Assembly: GCA_964459385.1 (NCBI GenBank)
Contig: CAYWLG010000006.1
Span: forward strand, 124,001 to 188,000
DNA: 64,000 bases
Source of the DNA: UBA6107 sp964459385
GTDB taxonomy: Bacteria > Chloroflexota > Anaerolineae > Anaerolineales > Anaerolineaceae
Direction: 5' to 3'
A program made the position numbers and the translations under genes. The notes beneath the pieces were generated by a model. That model was given only the letters and a program-made list of their open reading frames with translations, was not told the DNA's origin and ran no database searches. Of the stretch, positions 37,949 through 46,152 are shown in pieces; the stretch's first letter is position 1; each line of letters starts with the position of its first letter.

Positions 37949-38572
37949 ATGCCATACAATCTGGATCTTTCTGCAATTTCAATACAAGAATATCAAACCT
38001 TATTAATGAATCAAAACCTGCTGCCGGGGCGTCGCATTCTGTTGCAAAATATTGCGCAAAACTTTGTTGCCATACAAAAACAAGGTATCAACGATCTGGC
38101 ACAGCTCAAAAAAGCACTTTCAACGCCACAAAAACTGACTGCTCTGGTTGAATCATGCCGAATCGCAGAAGAGTATTTGATAATTCTGAGGCGAGAACTG
38201 GGCAGTCTTGAACAAAAGCCGCTTCTGCTGGCTTCTTTTCCAGGTGTAGACGCTGCTTTGATCACAACATTGACCGCACGGGGCATCAAAACAACAAAAG
38301 ACTATTTTGAAAGTGATTCAACCGAATCTGAAGAATTGGCTAGTCTGTGCGATCTGGTCAGGATCAATGGGGTGGGGGCAGCGGCTGCAAAAACATTTTA
38401 TGAAGCCGGGTTTCGTTCGGTGGCAGATGTGGCCGGAGCGGATGCAGCCGAGATGTTGGCCAGGTTAACAGCAATCAACGAGTCAAAAAGTTATTACAAG
38501 GCGAAGCTGGGCGTTAAAGATATGCAATTCTGCATTGATTTTGCACGCCTGTTGATGAAATATGGTGGATAA
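37949..38572 (+). CDS. Helix-hairpin-helix protein (DUF4332-like)
   Basis: 207 aa with a GGGAGGG site before the ATG. Residues about 90-190 contain two helix-hairpin-helix-like units (FPGVDAALITTLTARGIKT and INGVGAAAAKTFYEAGFRSV), a layout seen in DUF4332 proteins. These bind DNA or act as protein modules, and the function is unknown. It lies 78 bp downstream of the regulator and may be cotranscribed with it. It converges on the methyltransferase gene, 10 bp away. Confidence 0.7.
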   Translation: MPYNLDLSAISIQEYQTLLMNQNLLPGRRILLQNIAQNFVAIQKQGINDLAQLKKALSTPQKLTALVESCRIAEEYLIILRRELGSLEQKPLLLASFPGVDAALITTLTARGIKTTKDYFESDSTESEELASLCDLVRINGVGAAAAKTFYEAGFRSVADVAGADAAEMLARLTAINESKSYYKAKLGVKDMQFCIDFARLLMKYGG

Positions 38573-38582
38573 AAAAATTTAG

Positions 38583-39341
38583 CTAATCGGGTACGGTGCC
38601 GATGGCATAGAAGGTTGGAATCCAGAGCACGCGTTGCCCTGAATGCCAGGCCTGACGGTCGAGTTCTTTGAGCCGGGCCAGGCGTGGATTTAACTCCGTG
38701 AAGCCTAGATCGGCCTGCAAAGTTTCCCATTCTGACTCAAACCAGTCTGGCAATTCACCGACGGCATACTGAAAACCGGATACCCCGGCCTGCACGTCCA
38801 ACAACCCAGCCTGAGAGAACCAGCCTGCCAGTTTGCGCCCGGCATCGGGTAGAACGCCCTGTTTGATGAGTGCGCGCGTCTGAAGCCTTCCCAACGGCTG
38901 TAATTCGGCAGGCGCGTCCACCCGGGCCAAATGGTCGGGTTCAGCCAATGCCAGCACTTTCCCGCCCGGGCGGGTGACGCGCATCATTTCTTGCAGGGTA
39001 TTTTTGGCTTCGTGTAGCCACAGAAACAAATAGTGGCTGTAACACAGGTCAAACTCATGGCTTACGTAGGGCAAGTGCAGTGCATCCGCGCAGGCAAAAC
39101 GAGTTTTTTCATCGGCTGCCTGGGCGAAGTTCAATCGGTCATAATTGAGATCAATGCCATGAACGGCAGCGCTGCAGAGAGAGGGGAGGGTTTGGGTGAT
39201 CGCCCCAGTGCCGCAGCCCACTTCGAGCACTTTGTGGCAATCCGGTAGTCCGGCCTGTGAAAACAAAAACGCTCTCAAATCAGCAGTCCAGGCGGCCTGC
39301 TGCTGAAAGCGTTCATGCCATTGTTGAAGCGAAAGTTTCAT
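38583..39341 (-). CDS. Class I SAM-dependent methyltransferase (radical SAM operon)
   Basis: 252 aa. The SAM-binding motif VLEVGCGTGAIT is at about 38-49, motif II contains GIDLNYDRL, and the later motif RVTRPGGKVLALAEP matches the Methyltransf_11/25 type. The acceptor cannot be told. The start overlaps the stop of the degenerate radical SAM gene by 4 bp (ATGA), so it is translationally coupled to that operon. This makes a role in the same modification pathway likely, for example methylation of a peptide or a small molecule. Confidence 0.85.
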   Translation of the reverse strand: MKLSLQQWHERFQQQAAWTADLRAFLFSQAGLPDCHKVLEVGCGTGAITQTLPSLCSAAVHGIDLNYDRLNFAQAADEKTRFACADALHLPYVSHEFDLCYSHYLFLWLHEAKNTLQEMMRVTRPGGKVLALAEPDHLARVDAPAELQPLGRLQTRALIKQGVLPDAGRKLAGWFSQAGLLDVQAGVSGFQYAVGELPDWFESEWETLQADLGFTELNPRLARLKELDRQAWHSGQRVLWIPTFYAIGTVPD

Positions 39342-40504
39342 GCCTTGTTGGCGTTAAGCCAGATGGTTTCCCAAGGATCGGTCAGGAAATTCCCCAGCAC
39401 TTTGAGCACGCCCTGGCCGGGCAACACATCCCCATCGGGTTCCAGATAGAGCCAGGTCTTGCCGGAACCTTCCAGTTTTTCGGCGTAGGCTTCAAGTTCC
39501 ATGTTGATGGGGTTGTTGGCCGAATAGGGCACGGGCAAATCCCAGACCAGATCAAAACCCATTTCGGCCGACTTGCGTTGTACCACAGGCAAGGCCTTGG
39601 CGGTTTCTTGTGAAGAACTGCTCAGCGAGAGAGATCTAACACCGGCAGCACTCAACCTGGACAGGATGTCGTTCACTTTCGGCAAGTTTTTCTCGGTGAG
39701 GGTAAGGTGCACACTGACAAAAATATCTTCGATCAGCGTATCCCGCAACGCTTCCCAAGAGGCGCTCTCCTCAGGTTCAAGAACGAGCATGATATGATCG
39801 AGGCCGGCATTGAGCAACTGGTGCAAATAGTCTTTTTGGCTCAACCGCAGCCCATCGGTGATCAGCCCGGTCACCTGGCCAAGGTTTTCGGCTTTCTGGA
39901 TCAGTTCAGGCAGATCAGGGCGCAGGGTGGGTTCGCCGCCGGTAAAGACCACGTGCGGAATGCCCGCCTGCCAGGCTTTATCCAATATCTGCTTCCATTC
40001 TTCGCTGTCGAGATTGCGTTTGACGCGTTCGTCTGGGGCGTAGGGAACCCCCTCATTGTCAGAGGCCTGATAGGTGAGGGCGCAATCCAGGCGCAGGGGA
40101 GCGGAGATTTCTTGCGAGTGAGGGGCTACGCGGTTGAAATCGAGGAAGGTCTCAGGGTCGAGATCGGGGGTATTGATCAGTGAATGCAGGCGTTCTTTGA
40201 AGTTCTCGTAATCTTCACGTGCGGTGGCTTCATCCACCCGGTAGCGTTTGACCAGGTCGGCAATGACCGTTTCTTCGCTGCTTTCCTGAACCAGGTGATA
40301 GGCCATCTCGGTGGCCGTGGCATTAAGGTGAAGGATGGTGCTGGCGTTAACGATCAGTATTCCCAGGCCGTTCTTCTCGATGCGCAGATGCAAGCGCAAC
40401 GGGCTGCCATCCGCTTTGCTGGTCGTGTGCTGAAAATTACCCGGAGGAAGCGGCTGCGGCGTGTAAAAAACTCTCTCAAATAAAGTGCGAATTCTCTCTT
40501 TCAT
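39338..40504 (-). CDS. PqqD-radical SAM paralogue lacking the iron-sulfur cysteines
   Basis: 388 aa, a paralogue of the next gene upstream. Residues about 35-110 are a PqqD-like peptide-binding domain (LHLNATATEMAYHLVQ). Residues about 138-340 align along the radical SAM core, including VVFTGGEPTLRPDLPELI. Where the partner has CNNACAHC this protein reads QASDNEGV (about 146-153), so the CxxxCxxC motif is absent. The SPASM cysteines are gone too, although LYLEPDGDVLPGQG still matches the partner's IEPDGSVIPCQS. It cannot bind the SAM cluster and is probably a structural or regulatory partner of the active enzyme. It is not a pseudogene: the frame is intact, with a GGGAGG site. Confidence 0.85.
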   Translation of the reverse strand: MKERIRTLFERVFYTPQPLPPGNFQHTTSKADGSPLRLHLRIEKNGLGILIVNASTILHLNATATEMAYHLVQESSEETVIADLVKRYRVDEATAREDYENFKERLHSLINTPDLDPETFLDFNRVAPHSQEISAPLRLDCALTYQASDNEGVPYAPDERVKRNLDSEEWKQILDKAWQAGIPHVVFTGGEPTLRPDLPELIQKAENLGQVTGLITDGLRLSQKDYLHQLLNAGLDHIMLVLEPEESASWEALRDTLIEDIFVSVHLTLTEKNLPKVNDILSRLSAAGVRSLSLSSSSQETAKALPVVQRKSAEMGFDLVWDLPVPYSANNPINMELEAYAEKLEGSGKTWLYLEPDGDVLPGQGVLKVLGNFLTDPWETIWLNANKA

Positions 40505-40522
40505 GGTTCCCTCCCGATCGAA

Positions 40523-41866
40523 TTACTGTTGAGTTGCTTGTGAGAATGTGAGCGGGCAACCGCCGCCGCATTCTTTGACAATGGCACAGCCATTACATTT
40601 TTCCGGCAAAGCAGAGCGGTTGCGCAGGCTCAAGGCCAACGGATGTTCCCAAATGGACTGCCAGGGATCACTGAGCAATTTGCCCAGGCTCTGATAATAA
40701 GACTGGCAGGGGATGACACTGCCATCCGGTTCGATGCACATATTGTAAAGTGCTGCGGTACAACCTTTGACGCCCAGATCCATTTGCACCGGATCGAAAT
40801 GGCAGTACTGGGTGGGGGTGTACCAGATTAAACGCTGCCCGTACTTTTCTGTAGAAAGTTTGGCTTTTTCGAGCAAAGGCTCAAGTTCACTTTCAGAAAG
40901 CCCTGTGCCTACGGTAGCGCCGCGGCCTGAATAGATCAGCGCATTCAGGCCAATGGTCTTGAGCCCGCTTTGGCCGAGGAACTCCAATGTGTCGTCCATG
41001 TAGGGACGGTTGAGCTGGAGCATGGTGGTGTTGGTCATGACGTAAAGTTTTGAGGCCAGGGCATTGCGCAAGCCGGCAACGGTGTCTTGCCAGGCACCGG
41101 AGGCACAAACCATCTGATCGTGAATTTCAGGCAGATGCGATTCAAGCGTGATCTGCACGTGATCCAGGCCTGCATCAATTAGTTTTTGTAAGTAGGCAGG
41201 GTCTTTTAGCCTGCGGGCATTCGTATTCAAGCCGGTGATCTGCCCGTTCTGTTCGGCGTGCTGAATCAGCTCAGGCAGGTCGGCGCGCATGGTAGGCTCT
41301 CCGCCGGTGAAGACAATGTGCGGAATGCCCAGCTCCCACAGCTTGTCGAGAATGGCGAACCACTCTTCGGTGCTGAGTTCGGGGTAATTGCGCGGGCGGG
41401 CATTGTAACAGTGCGCACAGGCGTTGTTGCAGCGATAGGTGAGTGCCAGGTCCATGCGGTAAGGGGCAGTCGGGGTGGCACTGAAAGGCGCAGTGGTCTC
41501 AAGTTCCAGATCACAGATGGGGCAGGTGTCTGGTGAGAGCAACTGTTCAAATGATGGCAGAAAATTCTGCACATCCTGATGAGCCTGCGCAAACGAGACC
41601 TGAAATTTCTTTTGCAGAGCGCGGGCGGCTGTTTCAGGTTCAGTCTCAGCCAACGAGAAATAAGCCATCAGGGCAGCCGTGGGGTTGAGGTGGAAAATGC
41701 GATTGGCATTGATGATGAGCGTGCCGCTGCCATCCGGGTCGAGGCGCAGGTGAATGCGGCTCTTTTCGTAGGCATCTTCGCGCAAAAAATGATAGACGCC
41801 GGTGGCAGGCAGAACTGCCACCGGTTTGGGTTTCAATATAGTGGAAAAGCTGGACTTTAAGCTCAT
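40523..41866 (-). CDS. PqqD-radical SAM-SPASM peptide-modifying enzyme
   Basis: 447 aa. Residues about 35-110 form a PqqD-like domain (RIFHLNPTAALMAYFSL). The radical SAM core starts at about 138 with the cluster motif C146xxxC150xxC153 and the GGEP motif at 188-191. A C-terminal SPASM-type region has cysteines in GCTAALYNMC, SVIPCQSYY, and CNGCAIVKECGGGCP. This architecture is typical of enzymes that modify ribosomally made peptides. The gene begins 12 bp after the membrane protein that ends in a Cys-Ala repeat, which is the obvious candidate substrate. The reaction type (thioether, epimerisation, other) cannot be read from the sequence. Confidence 0.9.
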   Translation of the reverse strand: MSLKSSFSTILKPKPVAVLPATGVYHFLREDAYEKSRIHLRLDPDGSGTLIINANRIFHLNPTAALMAYFSLAETEPETAARALQKKFQVSFAQAHQDVQNFLPSFEQLLSPDTCPICDLELETTAPFSATPTAPYRMDLALTYRCNNACAHCYNARPRNYPELSTEEWFAILDKLWELGIPHIVFTGGEPTMRADLPELIQHAEQNGQITGLNTNARRLKDPAYLQKLIDAGLDHVQITLESHLPEIHDQMVCASGAWQDTVAGLRNALASKLYVMTNTTMLQLNRPYMDDTLEFLGQSGLKTIGLNALIYSGRGATVGTGLSESELEPLLEKAKLSTEKYGQRLIWYTPTQYCHFDPVQMDLGVKGCTAALYNMCIEPDGSVIPCQSYYQSLGKLLSDPWQSIWEHPLALSLRNRSALPEKCNGCAIVKECGGGCPLTFSQATQQ

Positions 41867-41878
41867 AAGTCTTTCAAT

Positions 41879-43606
41879 TTAGCGTCCACCACCCGCACAG
41901 GCACAGGCACAGCCCGCACAAGCGCAGGCACAGGCGCATGAATGGCCACCACCGCCGCCACCCGAGCTACGATAAGTGGAAGGAGGCGGGGGAGGATTGG
42001 TCACATTAGTCACGCCACCGGTAAAGGAGGTGAGATCGCCCAGCACTTTTGACGAGAAGTTCTGTACCCCACCCACCACAGAAGCGGCAAAGGCCGAACC
42101 GGGCAAACTGGGCAGAGATACACGGCCACCGCCACTTGAAGTGGAAGTCCCTGCTGAGGTACTGGTCGCGGTCGAGACGGTTGGGCGCGGATAAGAAGGT
42201 TCATAGCGCCACCACCAGGCGGGGGTGGGGATGAACACCGGGCCGCTGAAGGTCTGCTGGGTGCGGTTCTCATACTGTTTGTCCAGCATGGTCCAGTCCA
42301 TCACATCTTCGTATACCTGACCCTTGACCTCGGGGGTGGCGGCCTGCTCTACCTGATCCCAGGCACGTTTGATAATGTCTTCGTAGAAGGTGACCGTTTC
42401 GCGCTTGCTGAAGCCTTTCATCTTTTCACCCACGCTGCGGATCAGCCCAACCATCATGGTTTGCAGCAGTTTGCGGCGTTGGGCACTGTTGGTCTCTTCA
42501 AAGGCAGCCAGAAAATCGGTCTCATAGGCATAAAGGTCAGCCGGTAAGGGATCGGCGGGCTTGACAGTGAGCAGATCTTTGACCGTCACTTCAGCGGCGT
42601 TTTTCTTGAGCAGACCGAAGAGCACCATGGTCATGATCTTGTCCATCGGCTGTTCCATCAGCACAGCAGCTTCAACAGCGGTGAGACCGCGTTTGATGCC
42701 GTGACCTTCCATCGAGATCTTGGGGGGCAAGTATTGCAGCTTGCGCTTCTTGGCACCCACTGTCGCCGCATAAATGGTCAGGCCAATGAAGCCGAGAAAG
42801 CCCAGACACATGAAAAGCGGGCAGAGCGAACTTAGATCGAAGTTAATCCCGCCGTTCGAGCCCGGATTGGAGTTGTTGGCAGGATTGGTGTAAGGCACGG
42901 TGGTGATGGCACCTTCTGCCAGCACCCGCGAGGGGAAACTGGCCCCAAAGGTATATTGGGTGTAGCCGTTGGCCTGATCGGAGATCCAGGTGTAGAAGAT
43001 GCGGCCGTCGTCCATGATCTTGGATTCGGGTTCACTTGGGCCGGGCCAGCCGCCGGTTGGCTCATAATAGCGCGGCTCTTGGTCGGTAAGACCGGCCGGG
43101 AAGAGGAAGGTCACCTGTAAATTGGTATTGCCGTGCACGTATTGACTGTCAAACCAGTTAGGGGAGAACACAAAGCTGGCATAGGGCTCAGATTCCTGCT
43201 GGGTGGCTGCATAGATCACATTCTTGACCGTTTCGATGTGAGCGGTCACTGTGCCGGAACCGCCTGCCGGAATCTCATTGTCCTGCAGATAAAGTGAGAT
43301 ACCGGGATAGACCACATCTGAATCGGTGATCTTGGTAATGGCTTTGCCGTCGATGGTGCCCGACATCGTCTTGAGCACATAATCGGAATTCGGCAGTCCA
43401 ATATCGACGATATCAATGGCGTGAGCGCCGGAATCATTAACGAAGGTGATCGTGTAGTCGATCGAAATCGAACCATCCGTATTGATGGTCACCACTGCCG
43501 CTTCATCTGGCATCTGAAAGCGGTAATCTTGTGCGTAGACAGGGCTGACACTGCCTGCCAGAAAAACAAAGATCAATAACAGACACAAATATCTCAGGGG
43601 TTTCAT
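41879..43606 (-). CDS. DUF2207-type membrane protein with a C-terminal Cys-Ala repeat tail
   Basis: 575 aa from the ATG at 43606, which has GGGAGG upstream. An upstream in-frame start at 43636 lacks such a site. A signal peptide (1-25, ending VYA) is followed by an extracellular DUF2207-like beta domain (about 26-245), one membrane helix (about 262-284) followed by basic residues (KKRK), and a cytoplasmic helical domain (about 290-460). A Ser/Thr/Gly linker, NPPPPPSTYRS and a Gly6 stretch lead to a tail with CACACACAGCACACA, seven cysteines at 557, 559, 561, 563, 566, 568 and 570, ending GGGR. The topology puts this tail in the cytoplasm, next to the radical SAM enzymes encoded downstream. 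Confidence 0.85.
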   Translation of the reverse strand: MKPLRYLCLLLIFVFLAGSVSPVYAQDYRFQMPDEAAVVTINTDGSISIDYTITFVNDSGAHAIDIVDIGLPNSDYVLKTMSGTIDGKAITKITDSDVVYPGISLYLQDNEIPAGGSGTVTAHIETVKNVIYAATQQESEPYASFVFSPNWFDSQYVHGNTNLQVTFLFPAGLTDQEPRYYEPTGGWPGPSEPESKIMDDGRIFYTWISDQANGYTQYTFGASFPSRVLAEGAITTVPYTNPANNSNPGSNGGINFDLSSLCPLFMCLGFLGFIGLTIYAATVGAKKRKLQYLPPKISMEGHGIKRGLTAVEAAVLMEQPMDKIMTMVLFGLLKKNAAEVTVKDLLTVKPADPLPADLYAYETDFLAAFEETNSAQRRKLLQTMMVGLIRSVGEKMKGFSKRETVTFYEDIIKRAWDQVEQAATPEVKGQVYEDVMDWTMLDKQYENRTQQTFSGPVFIPTPAWWWRYEPSYPRPTVSTATSTSAGTSTSSGGGRVSLPSLPGSAFAASVVGGVQNFSSKVLGDLTSFTGGVTNVTNPPPPPSTYRSSGGGGGGHSCACACACAGCACACAGGGR

Positions 43607-43629
43607 GCTCCCTCCCAGAAGTCGAAACA

Positions 43630-43995
43630 CTACCACTTAGGTTCTTCGGTCAATTGATAAGAGGTATGGCAATAAGGGCAAGTAACCATGGGGGCGCCAG
43701 CCACCATTTGAATATCTTTCGGAGATAAAACGCCGCCGCAGCTCTGGCATTTGATGGTATCCATCTTCACGTTGCCGGGCAGATCCACATTTAATGTGAC
43801 ATTGGTGTCGGGTGTTTTGGCCGCCTGTTTGGAGGCGAAATAAATGATCACCAGACCGACGATGATAAAGATAATGCCGATAGGAAGCCAACCGATCGAC
43901 CCCGATTCACGGTTGGTAGCCCCCAACACCATCAGCGCGCCGAAGAGGATCAAGACCACAGCGGCGATAATCGCAACAATTTTTCCAGCTTTCAT
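43630..43995 (-). CDS. Small membrane protein with C-terminal zinc ribbon
   Basis: 121 aa with a GGAGG site. Two membrane helices (about 6-27 and 36-54) are followed by a zinc ribbon with CQSCGG and CPYCHTSY (about 83-110). It is the first gene of the radical SAM operon, 23 bp before the DUF2207-type gene. It is probably a membrane partner or an assembly factor; no family function is known to me. Confidence 0.75.
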   Translation of the reverse strand: MKAGKIVAIIAAVVLILFGALMVLGATNRESGSIGWLPIGIIFIIVGLVIIYFASKQAAKTPDTNVTLNVDLPGNVKMDTIKCQSCGGVLSPKDIQMVAGAPMVTCPYCHTSYQLTEEPKW

Positions 43996-44080
43996 TTGGC
44001 CTCCATTTTTTCAATAGTGTAACATAATTATAAACAGGAGAGTTGAGTTTTTAACTTGAGTTCGATTTTTGACATCGATT

Positions 44081-44089
44081 TGCTATAAT
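44081..44089 (+). promoter_or_regulatory. Extended -10 promoter of ligA
   Basis: TGCTATAAT, a perfect extended -10, ends 20 bp before the ligA start. No good -35 is at the correct spacing. Confidence 0.5.
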
Positions 44090-44109
44090 TCGTGCAGAGG
44101 AAGGCGACT

Positions 44110-46152
44110 ATGGTAGAAGATTCCATTCGAAACGAATATGAAGCTCTAAAAAAAGAGATCAATTTTCACTTTTATCGTTATCATGTGCTCGACGATACAT
44201 TGATCAGCGATTATGAATACGATGCGCTGATCAAAAAGTTGCGCGGGTTGGAAGAAAAATACCCCGAACTGGCTACGGCTGATTCGCCATTGCGGCGGGC
44301 CGGTGCCAAACCGCTGGATAAATTCGTCAAGGTCAGCCACCCGGCACCGATCCTGAGTTTGGCCAATGCTTTTTCGGGCGATGACCTCAAAGCCTGGTAT
44401 GAGCGCATCATTAAACTGGACGAACGCGTGGCAGCTTCTGGATTTGTGCTTGAACCTAAAATTGACGGCCTGACCGTGGTGCTGCATTACGAAAATGGCC
44501 TTTTTGTGCGCGGCGCCACCCGCGGTGATGGCGAGATCGGTGAAGATATCACCGAGAACCTGCGCACGGTCAAGGCAGTGCCGCTGCGCATTCCCATTGG
44601 GGACGCCAATGTTCATGTGCCGTCTCGATTTGTGGTGCGCGGTGAGGCATTCATTTTCACCAAAGATTTCGACGAGCTCAACCGCAAATTGGAAGAAGCC
44701 GGTGAGAAGACCTACCTAAACCCGCGCAACACGGCCGCCGGTTCGCTGCGTCAGCTTGACCCGGCTCTGACGGCCACCCGCCCGTTGACCCTGCTCACGT
44801 ATGCCATCGTGGACTCCTCCGAGCCTACGCCGACCTCACAGTGGCAGACCTTACAGTACTTGAAGTCACTGGGCTTTCCGGTGACCGACCTGGCCGAAAA
44901 GGTGGCCAGCATTGACGAAGTGGTGAGCCGCATCCCGGCCTGGACGGAGCGCCGCGACAAGATCCCATTTGAGGTGGATGGCGTGGTCATCAAGTTGGAC
45001 GACCTGAACGTGGCCGCCGAACTGGGTTTTGTGGGCAAAGACCCGCGCGGCGCCATCGCCCTTAAGTATGCAGCCCGTGAGGTGACCACCATTCTCAAAG
45101 AGATCGGGGTCAATGTAGGACGCACCGGCGTGCTTACCCCTTACGCCATGTTCGAGCCGGTGGAGGTGGGTGGTGTGGTGGTCAAGCAGGCCACTTTGCA
45201 TAATTTTGACTATATAAAAGAAAAAGATATTCGTATCGGCGACCGTGTGCTCATCAAACGTGCCGGGGACGTCATCCCTTACGTGATCGGCCCAATCGTA
45301 GAAGCACGCCAGGGCAGCGAGCGCCTTTTTAGCCCGCCGCAAACTTGTCCCTCCTGCGGCCAGCCTACCGAACATTTTGAAGGCGAAGTGGCCTGGTATT
45401 GTGTCAACTCAGCCTGCCCCTCACAGTTGGTGCGCAACGTGGAACATTTTGTCTCGCGCGGCGCGATGGAGATCGTTGGCCTGGGCATTAAGATCGTGGA
45501 ACAGATCGTGGAGGCGGGCCTGGTGCATGACGTGGCTGATCTCTACACGATCACTGCTGAAGACCTGTTAAAACTCGATGGGTTTGCCGATAAAAAGGCT
45601 GAGAACCTGATCGACGCCATCAACACCTCGCGTCAGCAGCCGCTTTCCAGGCTGATCAATGCGCTGGGCATCCGCGGCGTGGGTGAAGTGATGGCGGTGG
45701 ATTTGGCTCGCCACTATCGCAGCCTGGACGAGCTGAGCCAGACCAATGAGGCAGACCTGATAGCAATCGATGGGGTAGGGCCGAATATTGCCGAAGCCAT
45801 CGTGGATTGGTTTAAACGCCCAGCCAACCAGTTGGTGCTGACTAAGCTCAAAAATGCTAGGGTATGGCCGGTGCTGGAGGAAGGTTCTACCAGCGCGGGA
45901 GAGGCTCAGGTGCTCAATGGCCTGGTATTTGTCATCACCGGCACGCTGCCGACCCTCTCACGCGATCAGGCCAAGGCTCTGATCGAGAGATACGGCGGCA
46001 AGGTGACAGACAGCGTCAGCAAAAAGACAAATTACTTATTGCTGGGCGAAAACGTCGGCTCCAAACTGGAGAAGGCCACCGAGTTGGGTGTTCCCCGTTT
46101 GAGCGAAGAGGGTCTTTACCAACTGCTGGCCGATTTCGGTGCCAAACAATGA
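44110..46152 (+). CDS. ligA: NAD-dependent DNA ligase
   Basis: 680 aa from the ATG at 44110, which is preceded by GAGGAAGG. A GTG at 44092 is less likely. The domains are Ia (YHVLDDTLISDYEYD), the adenylation domain with the catalytic lysine in EPKIDG, the OB fold, the zinc finger (CPSCGQ ... CVNSACPSQ), HhH repeats and a C-terminal BRCT domain (about 600-680). It seals nicks in replication and repair. Its stop overlaps the start of the methyltransferase gene by 4 bp. Confidence 0.97.
   Translation: MVEDSIRNEYEALKKEINFHFYRYHVLDDTLISDYEYDALIKKLRGLEEKYPELATADSPLRRAGAKPLDKFVKVSHPAPILSLANAFSGDDLKAWYERIIKLDERVAASGFVLEPKIDGLTVVLHYENGLFVRGATRGDGEIGEDITENLRTVKAVPLRIPIGDANVHVPSRFVVRGEAFIFTKDFDELNRKLEEAGEKTYLNPRNTAAGSLRQLDPALTATRPLTLLTYAIVDSSEPTPTSQWQTLQYLKSLGFPVTDLAEKVASIDEVVSRIPAWTERRDKIPFEVDGVVIKLDDLNVAAELGFVGKDPRGAIALKYAAREVTTILKEIGVNVGRTGVLTPYAMFEPVEVGGVVVKQATLHNFDYIKEKDIRIGDRVLIKRAGDVIPYVIGPIVEARQGSERLFSPPQTCPSCGQPTEHFEGEVAWYCVNSACPSQLVRNVEHFVSRGAMEIVGLGIKIVEQIVEAGLVHDVADLYTITAEDLLKLDGFADKKAENLIDAINTSRQQPLSRLINALGIRGVGEVMAVDLARHYRSLDELSQTNEADLIAIDGVGPNIAEAIVDWFKRPANQLVLTKLKNARVWPVLEEGSTSAGEAQVLNGLVFVITGTLPTLSRDQAKALIERYGGKVTDSVSKKTNYLLLGENVGSKLEKATELGVPRLSEEGLYQLLADFGAKQ

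Noticed and set aside
40523..41866. Heme d1 or PQQ biosynthesis radical SAM enzyme
   Set aside because: PQQ and heme d1 partner genes are absent, and the fused PqqD domain and Cys-rich neighbour fit peptide modification better.
45864..46148. Longer start for the RlmI-type methyltransferase
   Set aside because: The extension overlaps ligA's BRCT domain in another frame; the ATG at 46149 overlaps the ligA stop as ATGA and begins the PUA domain.
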